NCBI GenBank assembly: GCA_030704615.1
Contig: CM060734.1
Coordinates: 47,880,042 to 47,944,041, forward strand
From: Takakia lepidozioides
Lineage: Eukaryota; Streptophyta; Takakiopsida; Takakiales; Takakiaceae
DNA: 64,000 nucleotides
Reading direction: 5' to 3'
The notes under the pieces were generated by a model. The model worked only from the letters and a program-made list of their open reading frames with translations. It was not told where the DNA came from and did not search any database. Position numbers and translations under genes: made by a program. This document shows positions 1 to 11,860 of this stretch, piece by piece. The number at the start of each line of letters is the position of its first letter. The first letter of the stretch is position 1.

Positions 1-156
1 ACAAGAATGAAACACCTTCGAAACCGTTCATATCGTGAACATCTTGTTAAGTGGTATCACTATCCAGAATCTGAAGCTACTTGGGAAAATGAGAGTGACA
101 TGCAGTTGGATATTTCCCATTTCACTATCATTGCGGACAATGATCAATTTTTTTAG
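1..156 (+). mobile_element. 3' end of a Ty3/gypsy (chromovirus) polyprotein: chromodomain fragment
   Basis: Frame 1 is open from the first base to a TAG at 154-156 and reads as the C-terminal chromodomain of a plant chromovirus integrase. Visible landmarks are HLRNRSYREHLVKW followed by PESEATWE, the usual V/LVKW...E.TWE core. In this family the chromodomain is thought to steer integration into heterochromatin. The rest of the polyprotein lies outside the window to the left. A purine-rich stretch just after the stop (about 155-166) could be the polypurine tract before a 3' LTR, but I could not define an LTR end. Family identity is from motif recognition and needs a domain search. Confidence 0.75.
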
Positions 157-3100
157 TGGAGGAGTTTATTATGGCACTCTATGCAACAAGTCTGAATGGC
201 TTCTGGGTGGAAAAAGCCATGGGGTGGGGTGAATGACAGGTGGGGGAAAGCTGGAGCAGTGTCACGTGAAGGTCTAGAGAGACAATTGCCAGCTTTAAGT
301 ACTGATCACCTATCAAGGAGGTCAACAAGTGGTGAAGGTCACCTGTACACGAAGGAAGAAAACGGTTCTGGCAGACACGAACATGGGAGAAGATGATTGG
401 GGATGATGGCCTGGAGGACACTAGGATTTGATAGAACTGGATGCAGCAATTAGGCACGGCGTGGTGACTTGGTGGACCGGATGTGATAACCGATGCTCAA
501 GGTGATACCTAAAAGATATAAGCCGGTGCTGTGCATTTTAGAGTTGGTTGATCTAGAAATAGTCACTGGCTTTTGTAGTTAGCAGTGGCAGAGACTATGG
601 TTCATCTTTTGTACAAAAGATGGTGTAAATCGTGTGAATATGGTTCTCTCAAGAGCTAAGCTATAAAGGAGTTGATCAGATCTGTCACAATTTGGAAGAA
701 AAAAGGGTTGTTATATGGATGATCTTCAGATTGCTGCAAGCATCCCACAAATTTCGAATTGCTTTCAAACCTAGATTCAAGCAGGATTAATATCTAGCTC
801 GCTCGGGCTGCGCGCACTTGATTCTCAACTTGGAATTATCTTGCACATAACAATTGAGCCCGGGTATTCTACATACTAAAGTTCGTTTCAACACTGTTAA
901 AGAGAGAGCGACATAAACGACAGGGAGATCCTTGATGATCATTAGACAAGAATCAGTGAGGCTTATGTACACAACAAATAATTTATTGGTTGACCACAAT
1001 TCATGAATAACCTGGTGTATATAATATTATTTGTTCTATAGTATATATGGAGGACTTCCGCTCTCAGAAATTAACAGAGCTCAATGTAGATAGTGCATAT
1101 CAGAGAGAACCAATGGCCATTCAGGGCCGGTACTATCTAGAATGGTGAGACTTCTTGAAAGTTTCTTCCACGGTGGACTGGTCATAAAATTAATCTAGAA
1201 ATTTGATGGCAACAGGCCTACCCCCTGCAAGTAACAGTACCATATGTTCTTGATGTCAATTGATGCCGCCTTCTTCTTGTTCAGTTAAGCACACATCGTA
1301 GCTGCTATCCTGCAGGGACCAGGGGAATGTTTACATAACAACATTACACTTTACATCCTTCAACTGGTGGTCTTGAAATTAGATGCAAAGTCAAAATCTC
1401 CAGATAATATGATAAATCGGTCTCCAACCTCCAAGAATGCATCAAATTGAACTGCGTAGAACTGCACTTAGATAGACCTATCTACTTTTTGGGACTCTTG
1501 TACCGAAGTACTACTTTTATAAGATCGTAAGGTCTCTCCTCAGCTTCTTTCAATATCTGCTGACATTACCACTGACTTCAATGCGTCATCTCTTTGGAAC
1601 TTACCAGATTTGTCCCAGGGTCTCCTTTCTGAAAAGAAGTTGATGCGAGTAAAGCATTCTCAATGACGACCAAATTTTTTTTTCCCGAATGGCCACGGGA
1701 ATGCAACACGGCCTGACAGAATCGTCGTCCAATACTATTCGGGAAAATTTGTTCAAAGAATCGAGGGATGTCCGATTGAGAAGAAGTTGTGAGCGATCGC
1801 CAGTGTGGCGGGGAAGAAAGAGGAACGCGCGGCGCAGAAAGTAATTGGAGGGGACCAAGTTATATGTCAACTTTGCCCAGTGCTTTCCATCCGTCCCATC
1901 ATCGACTTATTAACATTTATCATCCAACCCAAAATAGGGGTTCCAAGTTTTGGCGGGGTTATTTTTGGAAGGTCCACGGCAGAAGGGAGAGTTATATGGG
2001 GACCCGTGCCTTTCAGGCACTTCCCAAATCATGAGACTTCTACTAGTATAGAGCGCAAGCATTTGTCCACAGATGGACAACTGTTGAAGCTGCTTATGAC
2101 GACAACGACGACGGGAGATCACTCGTACTCCGTCGTCGTGTTCCTTGATGACATATGCCCCTTCGCACATAAGCCGCTTCAAAATTAATCGAATCACACT
2201 TGGAGGATTCCGAGGAGTGCAATCCTATTATCGTCTCCCCCTTCCCATGGGCAGTGTCTACAAAACTGATGTGCGATTGCACGTATCGCCTTGTGCGGCA
2301 GGTCTCACTTGGTGCACCTATCAATAAGTATGAATACTCTGCTACAACCTGTATAGAACAATGCGATGCCATGATTGCACAGCGCAATCAAGCAACCGCT
2401 TTGAACATTGCTGCCACTGGCTTACCCACAGCTTCTAAACACTGCATGTCTGAAAGCATAGGAGCTGCATGTGATCTTTGAGGGGGTGACGGGTCCGATT
2501 TGAGCGGGGAGATGGCCCATACGTTTCATGGGCTCTGCAAGCAATGCTCCCTTATACCTAGAGGCGGGCAGATGTAGCAGGAAGCCAAAGGGAGAGGCTG
2601 CCCTAAACCCTTAACCCCTCACAAGGCTGCCAATGCGGAAACAAGTACAAACCTTTCTTCTCTTTATAATTCAGTTGAAGATTTTCGTTGCCTGCATCAC
2701 CGAGGGCAGTTATTAGCTTTCAATTTCAGCCTTGATCTTGATTTGAGCGCTTTGCCTCTTGTATTCGGTAGAGAAGGGTCAAAAGAATGGCCAAATAAGT
2801 GCTGGAGTCCTGGAGCACCGACCTGGATGAAAAAGTGAAGACCTACACAGATTTGGGTATTCAGGCAAGGGCCTTGTGAAGCCAGCAATCTGCGATTGCA
2901 CGCTCGGTGATGACAGTGTGGAGGATGGTGGAGTGTCGACACATCTAGACTTTTGACGATGGATTCTAGTTCTGGACACCTCTCCTCAGCATGTATGTCT
3001 GTACTGGACTATGCTTCGCAGCAGTTCTCAACATCTTATTTCACGAAGAATTGGGTTCTCGTCTCATTTGTCGAAAGTATGAGAACAGTTGATTTTGTGG

Positions 3101-3880
3101 AGAACATAGCCATATCCAGCTTAATTCGGCAATTTGGTGGGATAAGAAGTAAGTGAGTTTTTGCTGTTGTGAATTTTGTTTTGGATTGGAGGTACGAATC
3201 CAGCATTTCTAACAGACTGTCAGGAACGTGAGTGAGTGTAGTAATAAAAGAAACAAGTCTGCCTATGGAAGTAAGGGTCGTGGGCCCATAACCTATTGAA
3301 AACACTGACTTAGGACAGACTTGAGTTAGTCAGGAGATGCCAGAAGATCTTCACTCAGCCATGTGAGGCTTGTCGATGCAAGAGCAGTCTTCTTCTGCAC
3401 AGACCACTACGTGAAGTTTTTCTGGGTGTGCAGAGGATCGGAATTGTGATTTCTCTGCTTGAGCGCCTTCCTGATTTGAACTTAAGAACTCCGTTCTCCT
3501 CCACCTAATTGGTTTGCACCAATTTTTCAGCTTTCACATGCCTTGGCTCAGACAATATGTGGCTTGAATTGGCCGGTGGAATATCGTGTTGAGCTGCTAA
3601 GGTGCTCACAAATTCGCGTGAGGCTCCACCGGTCTATCCTGCAAATCAAACGAAGACTTTGTACATCTCCTTGACGCTGTACTATGTCAGCTGCAGATTT
3701 GATCTACAAAGCAGATCGACCACGTATAGGGCAACCATGTAATATATAGAAACGAAGCTAGATCCCCAGGAATATATTCAGTTTCGGACCAGCGCTACAT
3801 TTACTTCGAGAAAACAGACAGGTGCTCTAATACTTTCCAATCCAAAATCATGACGAGTTTGAAGGTTTGAAACTGGAATG
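157..3880. other. Spacer with no recognised gene; possible LTR remnant at its left end
   Basis: The first few hundred bases may be the 3' LTR of the chromovirus. Beyond that there are only short ORFs with no recognisable domain, and strand-overlapping ones around 1.6-2.5 kb that look like chance. I see no splice-consistent gene. Confidence 0.4.
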
Positions 3881-3883
3881 CAT

Positions 3884-3913
3884 TTCATTGGAATGCATCT
3901 TCATTCCAATGAA
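3884..3913. repeat. Perfect 12-bp inverted repeat with 6-base loop
   Basis: TTCATTGGAATG is followed by catctt and then its exact complement CATTCCAATGAA. It is a short hairpin with no obvious neighbour that would give it a role. Confidence 0.6.
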
Positions 3914-4829
3914 GCGACTCGCGAGCTGCAAGATTCCATTCAGGATCACTCTTCTAAATCCAAGTGTGTCATGTATCATACAAGGAAAACTGTAGGTAGG
4001 TCACATGTAGGTCTTCTTCCACCCGGACCTCGATTGTGCTCATAAGCAGCAACTGTTTTCTCTTTTGAAAGTAATACAGAAACACCTGGACTACCCACTG
4101 TGGTGGATTTGAGCCTGTGAAAGCTCTCCAGGACTCCTTCGAGCTCCAGGTGTAAGTTGTAATCCTCCAGGACAGAGTGATCTCTGTGGTTAGTGTGGTG
4201 CACTTGTTTGTGGCTACCTGACATGCATACAGTTGGCTTCCAACTTCTCCAAGAATTTCCAGCTACTTCACAAACAGAATCAGACCTTATGATTTGGCAT
4301 GAGGCTGAGAGGAAAACATACAGTTGGATCAAATGGGCCCCAAAATTTGTATCTCTCAATTTGACTTGTTCCTTATCTTCCAATCCAAATGGTGGTGCCA
4401 CCAGAATAATAGGATTGAGGTGGTGTTACTTCCATAGGAAAAACTACAGTTTGGCTGGGGGCAGGTGTCCAGACTGACAGGGCCCTGTGGACGTTAGCTC
4501 TCACACACAGTTGCAGTACGGCTCAAGCAGGCTGCTACTCTTCCAGAGCCGGTTTAGAAACACCGACCCGATATATTACAATGGTCCTTGGGCCTAAATT
4601 ATAATCTGGTGCTACATGAACTGTATTGTCTCATTCACAAAGCTGAGCAGTACAAACTGAGAAAGGTGGTCTTTGCTCAGTATAAGTAGGTAGAGAGGAC
4701 AGTCCCCATCCTGGCCCCCCCAGGGATTCACTCTTCAAAGGGCCCCTGCACAAACTGCGACAATTCAGCATGTGCCTGCTACTGCTGCGCTAGCCAGAAT
4801 GGCTAATGGGCATTGCATCAGAAAGAAAG

Positions 4830-4940
4830 GAACTTTATACCCAGGACTGTGAATCAGGGAATGAATATTTCTTCAGGTTGCCCACACCAGGGGCATTTGC
4901 AATCCCCCTTTCCTCTGGCCAGAAAGAGGGATAGAGAAGG
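4830..4940 (-). mobile_element. LINE remnant: reverse-transcriptase C-terminal zinc knuckle
   Basis: On the minus strand the stretch reads GDCKCPWCGQPEE, a close relative of GKRDCNCPLCGQPED in the longer copy at 16758-17258. This is the CxxC part of the zf-RVT motif found near the end of plant LINE reverse transcriptases. A stop codon follows a few residues later, so the copy is dead. Confidence 0.5.
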
Positions 4941-5302
4941 AAAGCAAGAGATTTTACAAATAGGGCCATGAGGGTCCTTGGGAAAAGCTGGATCAAATCA
5001 AGAATAGCTCAATGAGTGGGTGAAAGAGTGAGAGAGCATTCCTAAGGGAAGTTTTATTTAGGTCAACCCCTCTACTCTTGAATATATCAGGAAAGAGACA
5101 CTTCACATGGTAGGGCACATGAAGTCAACACTAGTATCCCAAGGATTCCTCAATTGTGCAAATGAATGGAAAGCTACTATGAAAACCATTGCTCCCCATG
5201 CCTTTCATAAGTCAACCTGCTCACGAGCTCCTGCTTGTGAGCTCCAATTTACAGCACATGGAAGATCTTCCCTCCACACCGTTTCTTTCAGGTGGCTTGG
5301 TC

Positions 5303-8300
5303 CTAACACATCTTTTTGTTTCGTCTTCTTCGGGCTGGCAGTAAATGAGGCAAGATTATTTTGTTAGTGACTGGTTTCTTTCAGAAGCCCAAATACCTTT
5401 AAATTTGGCCCATACCAGAGTAATAATGAGTGACATATACACATATATGACATGGCCCTGAAAACCAGTTTCAGTTGACAGCAGAACAGGAGAGACAACA
5501 CAGAGTAATGGACCCACCACGAAGCAACTTCCTACGAATTTTGAGGGCATCAAATCCCTCTTGTTGATCATCATAAGGATATTGGATGTCACCACTGCCT
5601 CGAGTCATAGTCCTTGGACATTTAACAAGATCTGCAAAATTACTACCCATGAGTCAAGATAGCAGTCAAGATAGCACACGCAGATGGTTGCCATCTTTAG
5701 AACCAGACAAGCTCATTTCTGGAGTCATACAAAGCAAAGCAAACAAAACTGTTGCAAATGTTTGCTCCACCCGTCACAAGTCTTATGTTGAATCCCACCC
5801 TCTGACTGGTTTGTTAAAGGACTGTAAGCTTTATTTTCTAATTTCATAGCATCACCAACACTGCAATTGAAAGTATCACCTACCAGTCTCGAACATGGTG
5901 AACACATCATCCTCTTCAGCATCTAAACTCACCAGTGGTGGCTTGAGCGTACTCGTAAGAATCTGTGAAGGTGACATTTGCAAAGATGATGTGTGAAATA
6001 CCACAGTGTATGAATCAACTACTATACCTTCACAATGTCACTGTAGGGACCTTATTTGAAAAGCAACAGATTTACAGCAGATGTAGCCAGTCCACAATGA
6101 TATATGAGTAGTAAACCAACAAGCACTGGTCAGGGTACTTACCTGTGCCAGCTGTATTTACCTTCATTTCACTTTGAATACTTCTGCAATTCTCCCCTTT
6201 GAGTTGTGACAGCTGTTCAGCCAGGTGCTGCGGTGGTGTCTGTCTGCGCTGCTCCAATAGGTCCTCAACTAAAAGCTTTGGTGTCTGTCTGAGTTGCCCC
6301 AATAGTTCCTCAACTATAAGCTTTCTCATCTCCTCACTTGGTCTTTCAGGTGATCTTTTTAGATCTTCCACAAGGTTTCTCTTGGCTGTCACTTCTTCTT
6401 GGAGCTGGTAGCAAATAGGCAAGAAATGTTAGGTAAATATATGCCAACTGCATAATTGGTAAGAGAGAGCACAATTGATTTTCACGTGGCAGCATTATCC
6501 CATAACACAACAATACCATCATCTTTAATTCCAAAAAATGTATGGCTTCGAAGAAAATACAAAATTGGCAGGGAAGGGCAGAAGTGGAATCCAAACGACC
6601 AGGTGGACAGACAGTCTGCATCAAACTTAAGCCTAACCAGTGAATGAAGGGCCCTCTGTTGTTGGGACTCTTTCTGCCTGCTGGCTTCAGCTGCAGCCTG
6701 TCTGAGTTGCCCTAATAGTTCCTCAACTATAAGCTTTCTCATCTCCTCACTTGTTCTTTCAGGTAATCTTTTTAGATCTTCCACAAGGTTTCTCTTGGCT
6801 GTCACTTCTTCTTGGAGCTGGTAGCAAATAGGCAAGAAATGTCAGGTGAATATATGCCAACTGTATAATTGGTAAGAGAGAGCACAATTGATTTTCACGT
6901 GGCAGCATTATCCCATAACACAACAATACCATCATCTTTAATTCCAAAAAATGTACGGCTTCGAAGAGAATACAAAATTGGCAGGGAAGGGCAGAAGTGG
7001 AAACCAAACGACCAGGTGGACAGACAGTCTGCATCGAACTTAAGCCTAACCAGTAAATGAAGGGCCCTCTGTTGTTGGGACTCTTTCTGCCTGTTGGCTT
7101 CAGCTGCAGCATGAATAGTCCAAATTCAACAGTGTGAAGATTTTGACAGAGATACACAGAAATGAATACCCTGATGGCATATAAATAGGCACACGATGGA
7201 TGACAGACAACTAGGTTTCTGTAGCATTATTTGGAATAAGAGAAAGTCCACTTATGAGAGTAAAAGACAACTAACTTTGAGCTCAAGATTTGGATTCTCA
7301 GAATGGAAGTTCCTGATCACTCTCCAATACCACATACTTTCCAGGGAGGCGTCCTTGACAGCAGTCTTACCATGCTGTAAATCTTCCCGTACAGCATCGA
7401 GTACACTGAGAATATCGCTGACAGCCTTATCCAGAGAACCAAGGGACTCTTTCTGCCTGTTGGCTTCAGCTGCAGCACGAATAGTCCAAATTCAACAGTG
7501 TGAAGATGTGGATCGCATATACAAAGGCACACGATGAATGGCAGACATACCTAGGTTTCTGTAGCATTAATTGAAATAAGAGAAAGTCCACTTATGAGGA
7601 TGAAAGACACAAAAATTTGTGCTCAAGATTCAGGCAGTCAGGATTCCCAGAATAGAAGTTCCAGATCACCCTCCAACATCGCATACTTTCCAGGGAGGTG
7701 TCCTTGACAGCAGTCTTACCATGCTGTAAATCTTCCCGCATAGCATCGAGTGCACTGCGCATATCGTTGACAGCCTTACCATGCTGTAATTCTTCCCGTA
7801 TAGCATCGAGTGCAATGTGAACATCGTTGACAGCTTTATCCAGACCAAGGGACTCTTTCTGCCTGTTGGCTTCAGCTGCAGCATGAATAGTCCAAATTCA
7901 ACAGTGTAAAGATGTGAACAGAGATACACAGAAATGAATACAGAGTCACACAATGGATGACAGACATAACTTTCTGTAGCATTATTTGGAATAAGAGAAA
8001 GTCCACTTATGAGAATAAAAGACAATTTGTGCTCAAGATTTGGACGGGCAGGACTCTCAGTATAGAGTTTCTAACCACTCTCCGACACCCCATACTTTCC
8101 AGGGAGGTGTCCTTGACAGCAGTCTTACCATGCTGTAAATCTTCCCGTATAGCATCGAGTCCACTGCTCAGATCGTTGACGGCCTTATCCAGAGAACCAA
8201 GGCGCTCCTCCATTTCTTCAGACACACTGCCTGTTCATCAATCTCCCAAGAGAACTCACACGTTGAACTGCATCGTCGGATTGGTAACTTAAGTACACAC

Positions 8301-9098
8301 ATTGATTCTGTTGAGCTCCAACCTCAGAGGGTCAATAGAAATCAGCAATTGCACTGATGAGCAAAAGTGGAGAACAACAAAACAAACACCAGCTGAGCAC
8401 TAACATTTATTGTTTGGCCAAGGGCGATTGGAAATTTGCTGCAGCAGACTGTGTGCCGCAGAGGATGAGCTCATAGCCACTTTTGGCCCTCCCTCACGGG
8501 TGGCAAGAGGAGGCTGTGTGATATAAGCAGAATAATATGGAGACGGAGGTCTCTTGCAAGCCAAATCCTTGTCACGTTGACCATATCTCCACTGCAAGAC
8601 CTCAACCAACACATCTGAGTCATATATAACGAATCCTAAACCGCATCTAATAAAGTGAACTATAGTTAGAGTTCAACACAAATCAGAAAACTGCAGCAGA
8701 ACATGGACTCCGGAGATACAGATGACAGATGATCCGGGTCCAAGTGGGACGAAAGGTGCAGAGTGTTAGAAGGAGGTCCATCAAAAACTCGAAACAGATT
8801 ACTCCGGGTTGATCACTCTTGCAGCAGGCACATCCGCTACTTTATGTGCAGGGAATGTGCAACTAACTTGATCATTGGCGAGATTGTACTCCTCTTGCGA
8901 ATTGTGAGAAAATTGTTGCGAAATCTGAGATTGTGGCAGAATGCCCTGCGACTGCTGACTCTGTGAAGAGTACACATTTGAAGGCGTCTGAGATTGTGGA
9001 AGAGTCCCCTGCGACTGCTGAAATACATTTGAAGGTGGCCGTGGTAGATACTTTGCTTTGTTCAGGGAAGCGTCAAGGTGTCCCTCACGACCGTGCAT
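5303..9098 (-). CDS. PRD3/PAIR1-like meiotic coiled-coil protein with tandemly duplicated central exons
   Basis: Exons that splice in phase (minus): 8405-8614, 8096-8230, 7687-7875, 7338-7469, 7051-7103, 6638-6817, 6404-6162, 5962-5884, 5631-5536, and 5334-5303 ending in TAG. A Q/S-rich first exon starts at ATG 9098; its donor near 8800 is unresolved. Seen: repeated SQ/QSQ motifs (SNVFQQSQGTLPQSQ), then SVSEEMEERLGSLDKAV, long heptad-like coiled coil (EDLQHGKTAVKD; LQEEVTAKRNLVEDLKR), an acidic patch (LDAEEDDVF), and a basic tail RRRRNKK. Known: plant PRD3 (PAIR1 in rice) has an SQ-rich N-terminus, a coiled coil opening with SEELEHRIG and a terminal EEGLEILRRARKRRRR, and acts in the nucleus in meiotic double-strand break formation. 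Inferred: orthology, from order and motif style. It could instead be another coiled-coil nuclear protein. Confidence 0.55.
6162..8230 (-). repeat. Tandem exon-intron modules within the PRD3-like gene
   Basis: Two module types repeat. Type B (about 413 bp: acceptor, exon opening LQEEVTAKRNLVEDLKR, flanking intron) occurs at 6404 and 6817 downward and is almost identical, introns included. Type A exons opening EANRQKES (starts 7875, 7469, 7103) and sharing the end LQHGKTAVKD recur every 366-406 bp. All keep the same splice phase within type, so each added module lengthens the coiled coil without breaking the frame. Confidence 0.8.
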
Positions 9099-9581
9099 AT
9101 TCGGTCTCGATAAAGTCGCTCGCGGTCCACTCGCACACCTTTCGGTGACAGTCCGAGTGGAAAAACCGCATAGAAGTTATAATTTACTAATGCAGGCATA
9201 GAAAAAGCAAAGAAAGCATCTCGCTGCTCATTCTCCCCGGACAACATCATCTCCGTTTCTGAAAAATGCATAGCAGCATCGATTCGAGCCTGTTTCGAGA
9301 AATTTGTGAATACCTGGAGTTTCCCAAGGCATGGGGAAAAGGCGAAAGGGCGGTGAGGTCGACATGGCGAGGTCTGTTCATTCTCAGCTTGGTCATGTCC
9401 CGCACACCGCACCGTCTCTGCGATGCTTCACTCTCATTCCGCAGTCGCAGAGAATCTTCTCACAATCTGAATGCCCAAACTTTGGCGGGTCAGATAATAG
9501 ATGAACGTGGTATGGGAATGTTCATCCAAACCAACGTTCGTCAATTGACAACCCAGAGAGTTAACAGCATTGTTTGAATTG

Positions 9582-9703
9582 TTTTTTTTTTTTTTTTTTT
9601 TTTTTTGTAATATGCAAATGGATTGTTGCCCTTCCTTGTCCTCTCTTTTGATTGGTGTAACGCAGTAGCCAAAAAAAAAAAAAAAAAGAAAAAAAGAAAG
9701 AAA
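9582..9703. repeat. Poly(T) 25-mer and A-rich run facing each other
   Basis: A run of 25 T (9582-9606) and a 17-base A run followed by A-rich sequence (9671-9703) bracket 64 bp. This could be the scar of oppositely oriented retroposed tails, or simple homopolymers prone to assembly error. Confidence 0.7.
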
Positions 9704-11337
9704 GTATCCTTTGGTTCCTCGTTGGAGTTCAGTTGAGAGTAATCTCTCAATGTGAAAAAAAATGAAGCTTCGCACCCGCAAACATATTTTGGCTATGGTT
9801 GGTATGAATGATCGGTTTTGGATTGGTGAAGTTCAGCATATTCATTCTAACTTCTTGACGACTGGAGGTCGGAGACTAGTTTTAGTGTACAGCAGGAATA
9901 CGGTGCCATAGTCCCATGTCATCATCACCACATCATCATCAGCCTATTTTTTAAGCTGCCCTGTGAAAGAAAACTGAATTATGAAAATCACCTTCGACAA
10001 ATCTGCTCTAATATTCAATCATCAGCCATGTCATTAAGCTGCCCAGGAAAAAGAAATTGAATTATGAAAATCAGAGCTTATGGCCATATACGACGCTCTC
10101 CTCCTACTCGATACCTTTAGCCCCCATACTTCATCCTTATTCCTCATCCGCAACCACATTGCCCGTCCCAACCACCCATCATCCTGACCACAACCTCATG
10201 TCAGCCATAGTCGACGCCGCCGTCTCTATACAGCATACAAGGGCCCTGGGAACTTTTTCCTCTTTCAGAGTGAAGGCTTTCGCCAGAGTCTTTTCTCTCA
10301 GTAAGAAAAAAAAACAAAAAAAAGTACCTTTAATTGATTGATTGAATATGTTTCGATTTTAAAATTAATATTTTTAATGTAAAACTTTATTTGAGGTGTA
10401 GTCTCTTTAAGATCGGTTGCTATTTCACTTCATTCTCCTAGACGGTTGACAGTCGACATCAAGTTCTGCCTGAGAACTGCCCCTAGAATAAAGTTTAAGA
10501 CCTTTTGAGCGTTTTAATTTTAATTTTCCCCTCCAATAAAGATAAGGGCTTCCCGAGTCCCATTTTTCCGAAAAGAAAAGAGGTGGCAATGCTCCTTGCA
10601 CCTCTTCCTGATGTCTTTTAGGGTTTCGATTCTGTTTTCCTGTCCCTTTCCAATGCAGATTGCCATGGATTTTGCTCTTTCCTTAGCCCTTTTGAACTTT
10701 TTGGATATTTTTGGTACCCTTCTGAACCACAAATTCCAACCATGTAACTTAGGACTGAGCCTAGTTTAGCCATGCATCACACCATGGAAATACATATTTT
10801 ATGATGTTTTCGCGGACCTAAAATTTGAGCCCTTACACAAAAAAAAAACAAAAGTCCCACAAATTTATGGGTTGACCGGACCGGACCATAAATTGTACAT
10901 TTACGCCAGGCCTAAGACACCTAGGGCCTTACGAAAATTCGTAAGATGACGATTTTGGGAGTGTGATGAAGACCTGTTTACATGACCAGACAGTGTTCTT
11001 GAATGTACAAGCATTGGAAACTTAGCCTCTTTTAGAAGCTTGTTACTTTAGGGCAGGTTGGTTTTTCACGCCGGTGAGGGGCAGCTGAATGAGGCCATTC
11101 CACGGCTTAAGAATGCCCAAAGCAGCTACATAAACATAATACATATAAACAATAAGGTGTTACTATACAGTTGAACTTTTCTGGAGTGAATACGTATTTC
11201 TATTTTTAAGGAAACCTCAGCGGAAGGGGGAATCAGGCAAACAGAGGACAGGCCAGGCGGATTCACAGGGGTTTGAGCCCAAGACCCCTCATGCAAATCA
11301 TAGAGCAATATGGATTGGTCTCCCCGAGGGAAAGGTT
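9704..11337. other. Spacer with no recognised gene
   Basis: Only short ORFs without recognisable domains are present. The minus ORF at 10520-10732 is lysine/arginine-rich, and its reading is likely fortuitous. Confidence 0.4.
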
Positions 11338-11587
11338 GATTAAATGGGTCTCGCCGAGGGAGAGGGAGAGGAAGAGGGACTCGACTGGAGAGTATGAAGG
11401 TGATTAAATTGGTCTCGCCGAGGGAGAGGGAGAGGAAGAGGGACTCGACTGGAGAGTATGAAGGTGATTAAATTGGTCTCGCCGAGGGAGAGGGAGAGGA
11501 AGAGGGACTCGACTGGAGAGTATGAAGGTGATTAAATGGGTCTCGCCGAGGGAGAGGAAGAGGGACTAGACTGGAGAGTATAAAGGG
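11338..11587 (+). repeat. Four-copy 64-bp tandem repeat forming the proximal promoter of the RING gene
   Basis: Units start at 11338, 11402, 11466 and 11530. Each opens GATTAAAT(G/T)GGTCTCGCC, continues with a GA-rich core, and ends GGAGAGTATGAAGG. The first three are 64 bp and nearly identical; the last is about 6 bp shorter and ends GGAGAGTATAAAGG. A degraded partial unit precedes the array at about 11317. Confidence 0.9.
11579..11584 (+). promoter_or_regulatory. TATA box (TATAAA) in the last repeat unit
   Basis: TATAAA lies at the end of the fourth repeat unit, where the three upstream copies have TATGAA. A CA-rich start context (CACACAGT, about 11603-11610) sits roughly 25-30 bp downstream, the expected distance for a plant Pol II start site. 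The RING reading frame begins about 250 bp further on. Promoter function is inferred. Confidence 0.6.
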
Positions 11588-11589
11588 CT

Positions 11590-11860
11590 GCTTGCTCTCC
11601 TTCACACAGTCTCTCTCAAACTCTCGTCTCCAATTCTTACCGGTAGTCGTTTCAGAGCATCTCTCTCGTCTTTCTCACTCTAGTTGTCTCCAATTCTCAC
11701 ACACTGTCTGTGTCTCTCTCTCGTCGCTCGGCTTCAATTTCTACCAGTAGTTGTTTCACACGGTCTCTCTCGCGCTCTTCTCCATTCTTAAAGTCGATGT
11801 CTGCGCCCTTTTCTATCTCTAGCGTCTAGCGCTCTTCTCCATTCTTACAGTCGTTTCAAG
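11590..11860 (+). promoter_or_regulatory. Pyrimidine-rich leader of the RING gene
   Basis: About 270 bp dominated by CTCTCT and TCTCC blocks, typical of plant 5' leaders. A segment of about 45 bp is duplicated inside it: CGCTCTTCTCCATTCTTA at 11775 and 11830, each followed by an ATGTCTG(C/T)GCCC motif. The first such ATG soon meets a stop; the second (11861) is the proposed start. Confidence 0.5.

Noticed and set aside
3976-4401. 141-codon minus ORF as a gene
   Set aside because: It lacks a domain, biased codon pattern or splice partners; the overlapping plus frame is nearly as long.
9062-9412. 116-codon minus ORF upstream of the PRD3-like start as its N-terminal exon
   Set aside because: It is in a different frame from the SQ-rich exon and shows no family motif; the ATG at 9098 already gives a plausible N-terminus. 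A short intron here cannot be fully excluded.
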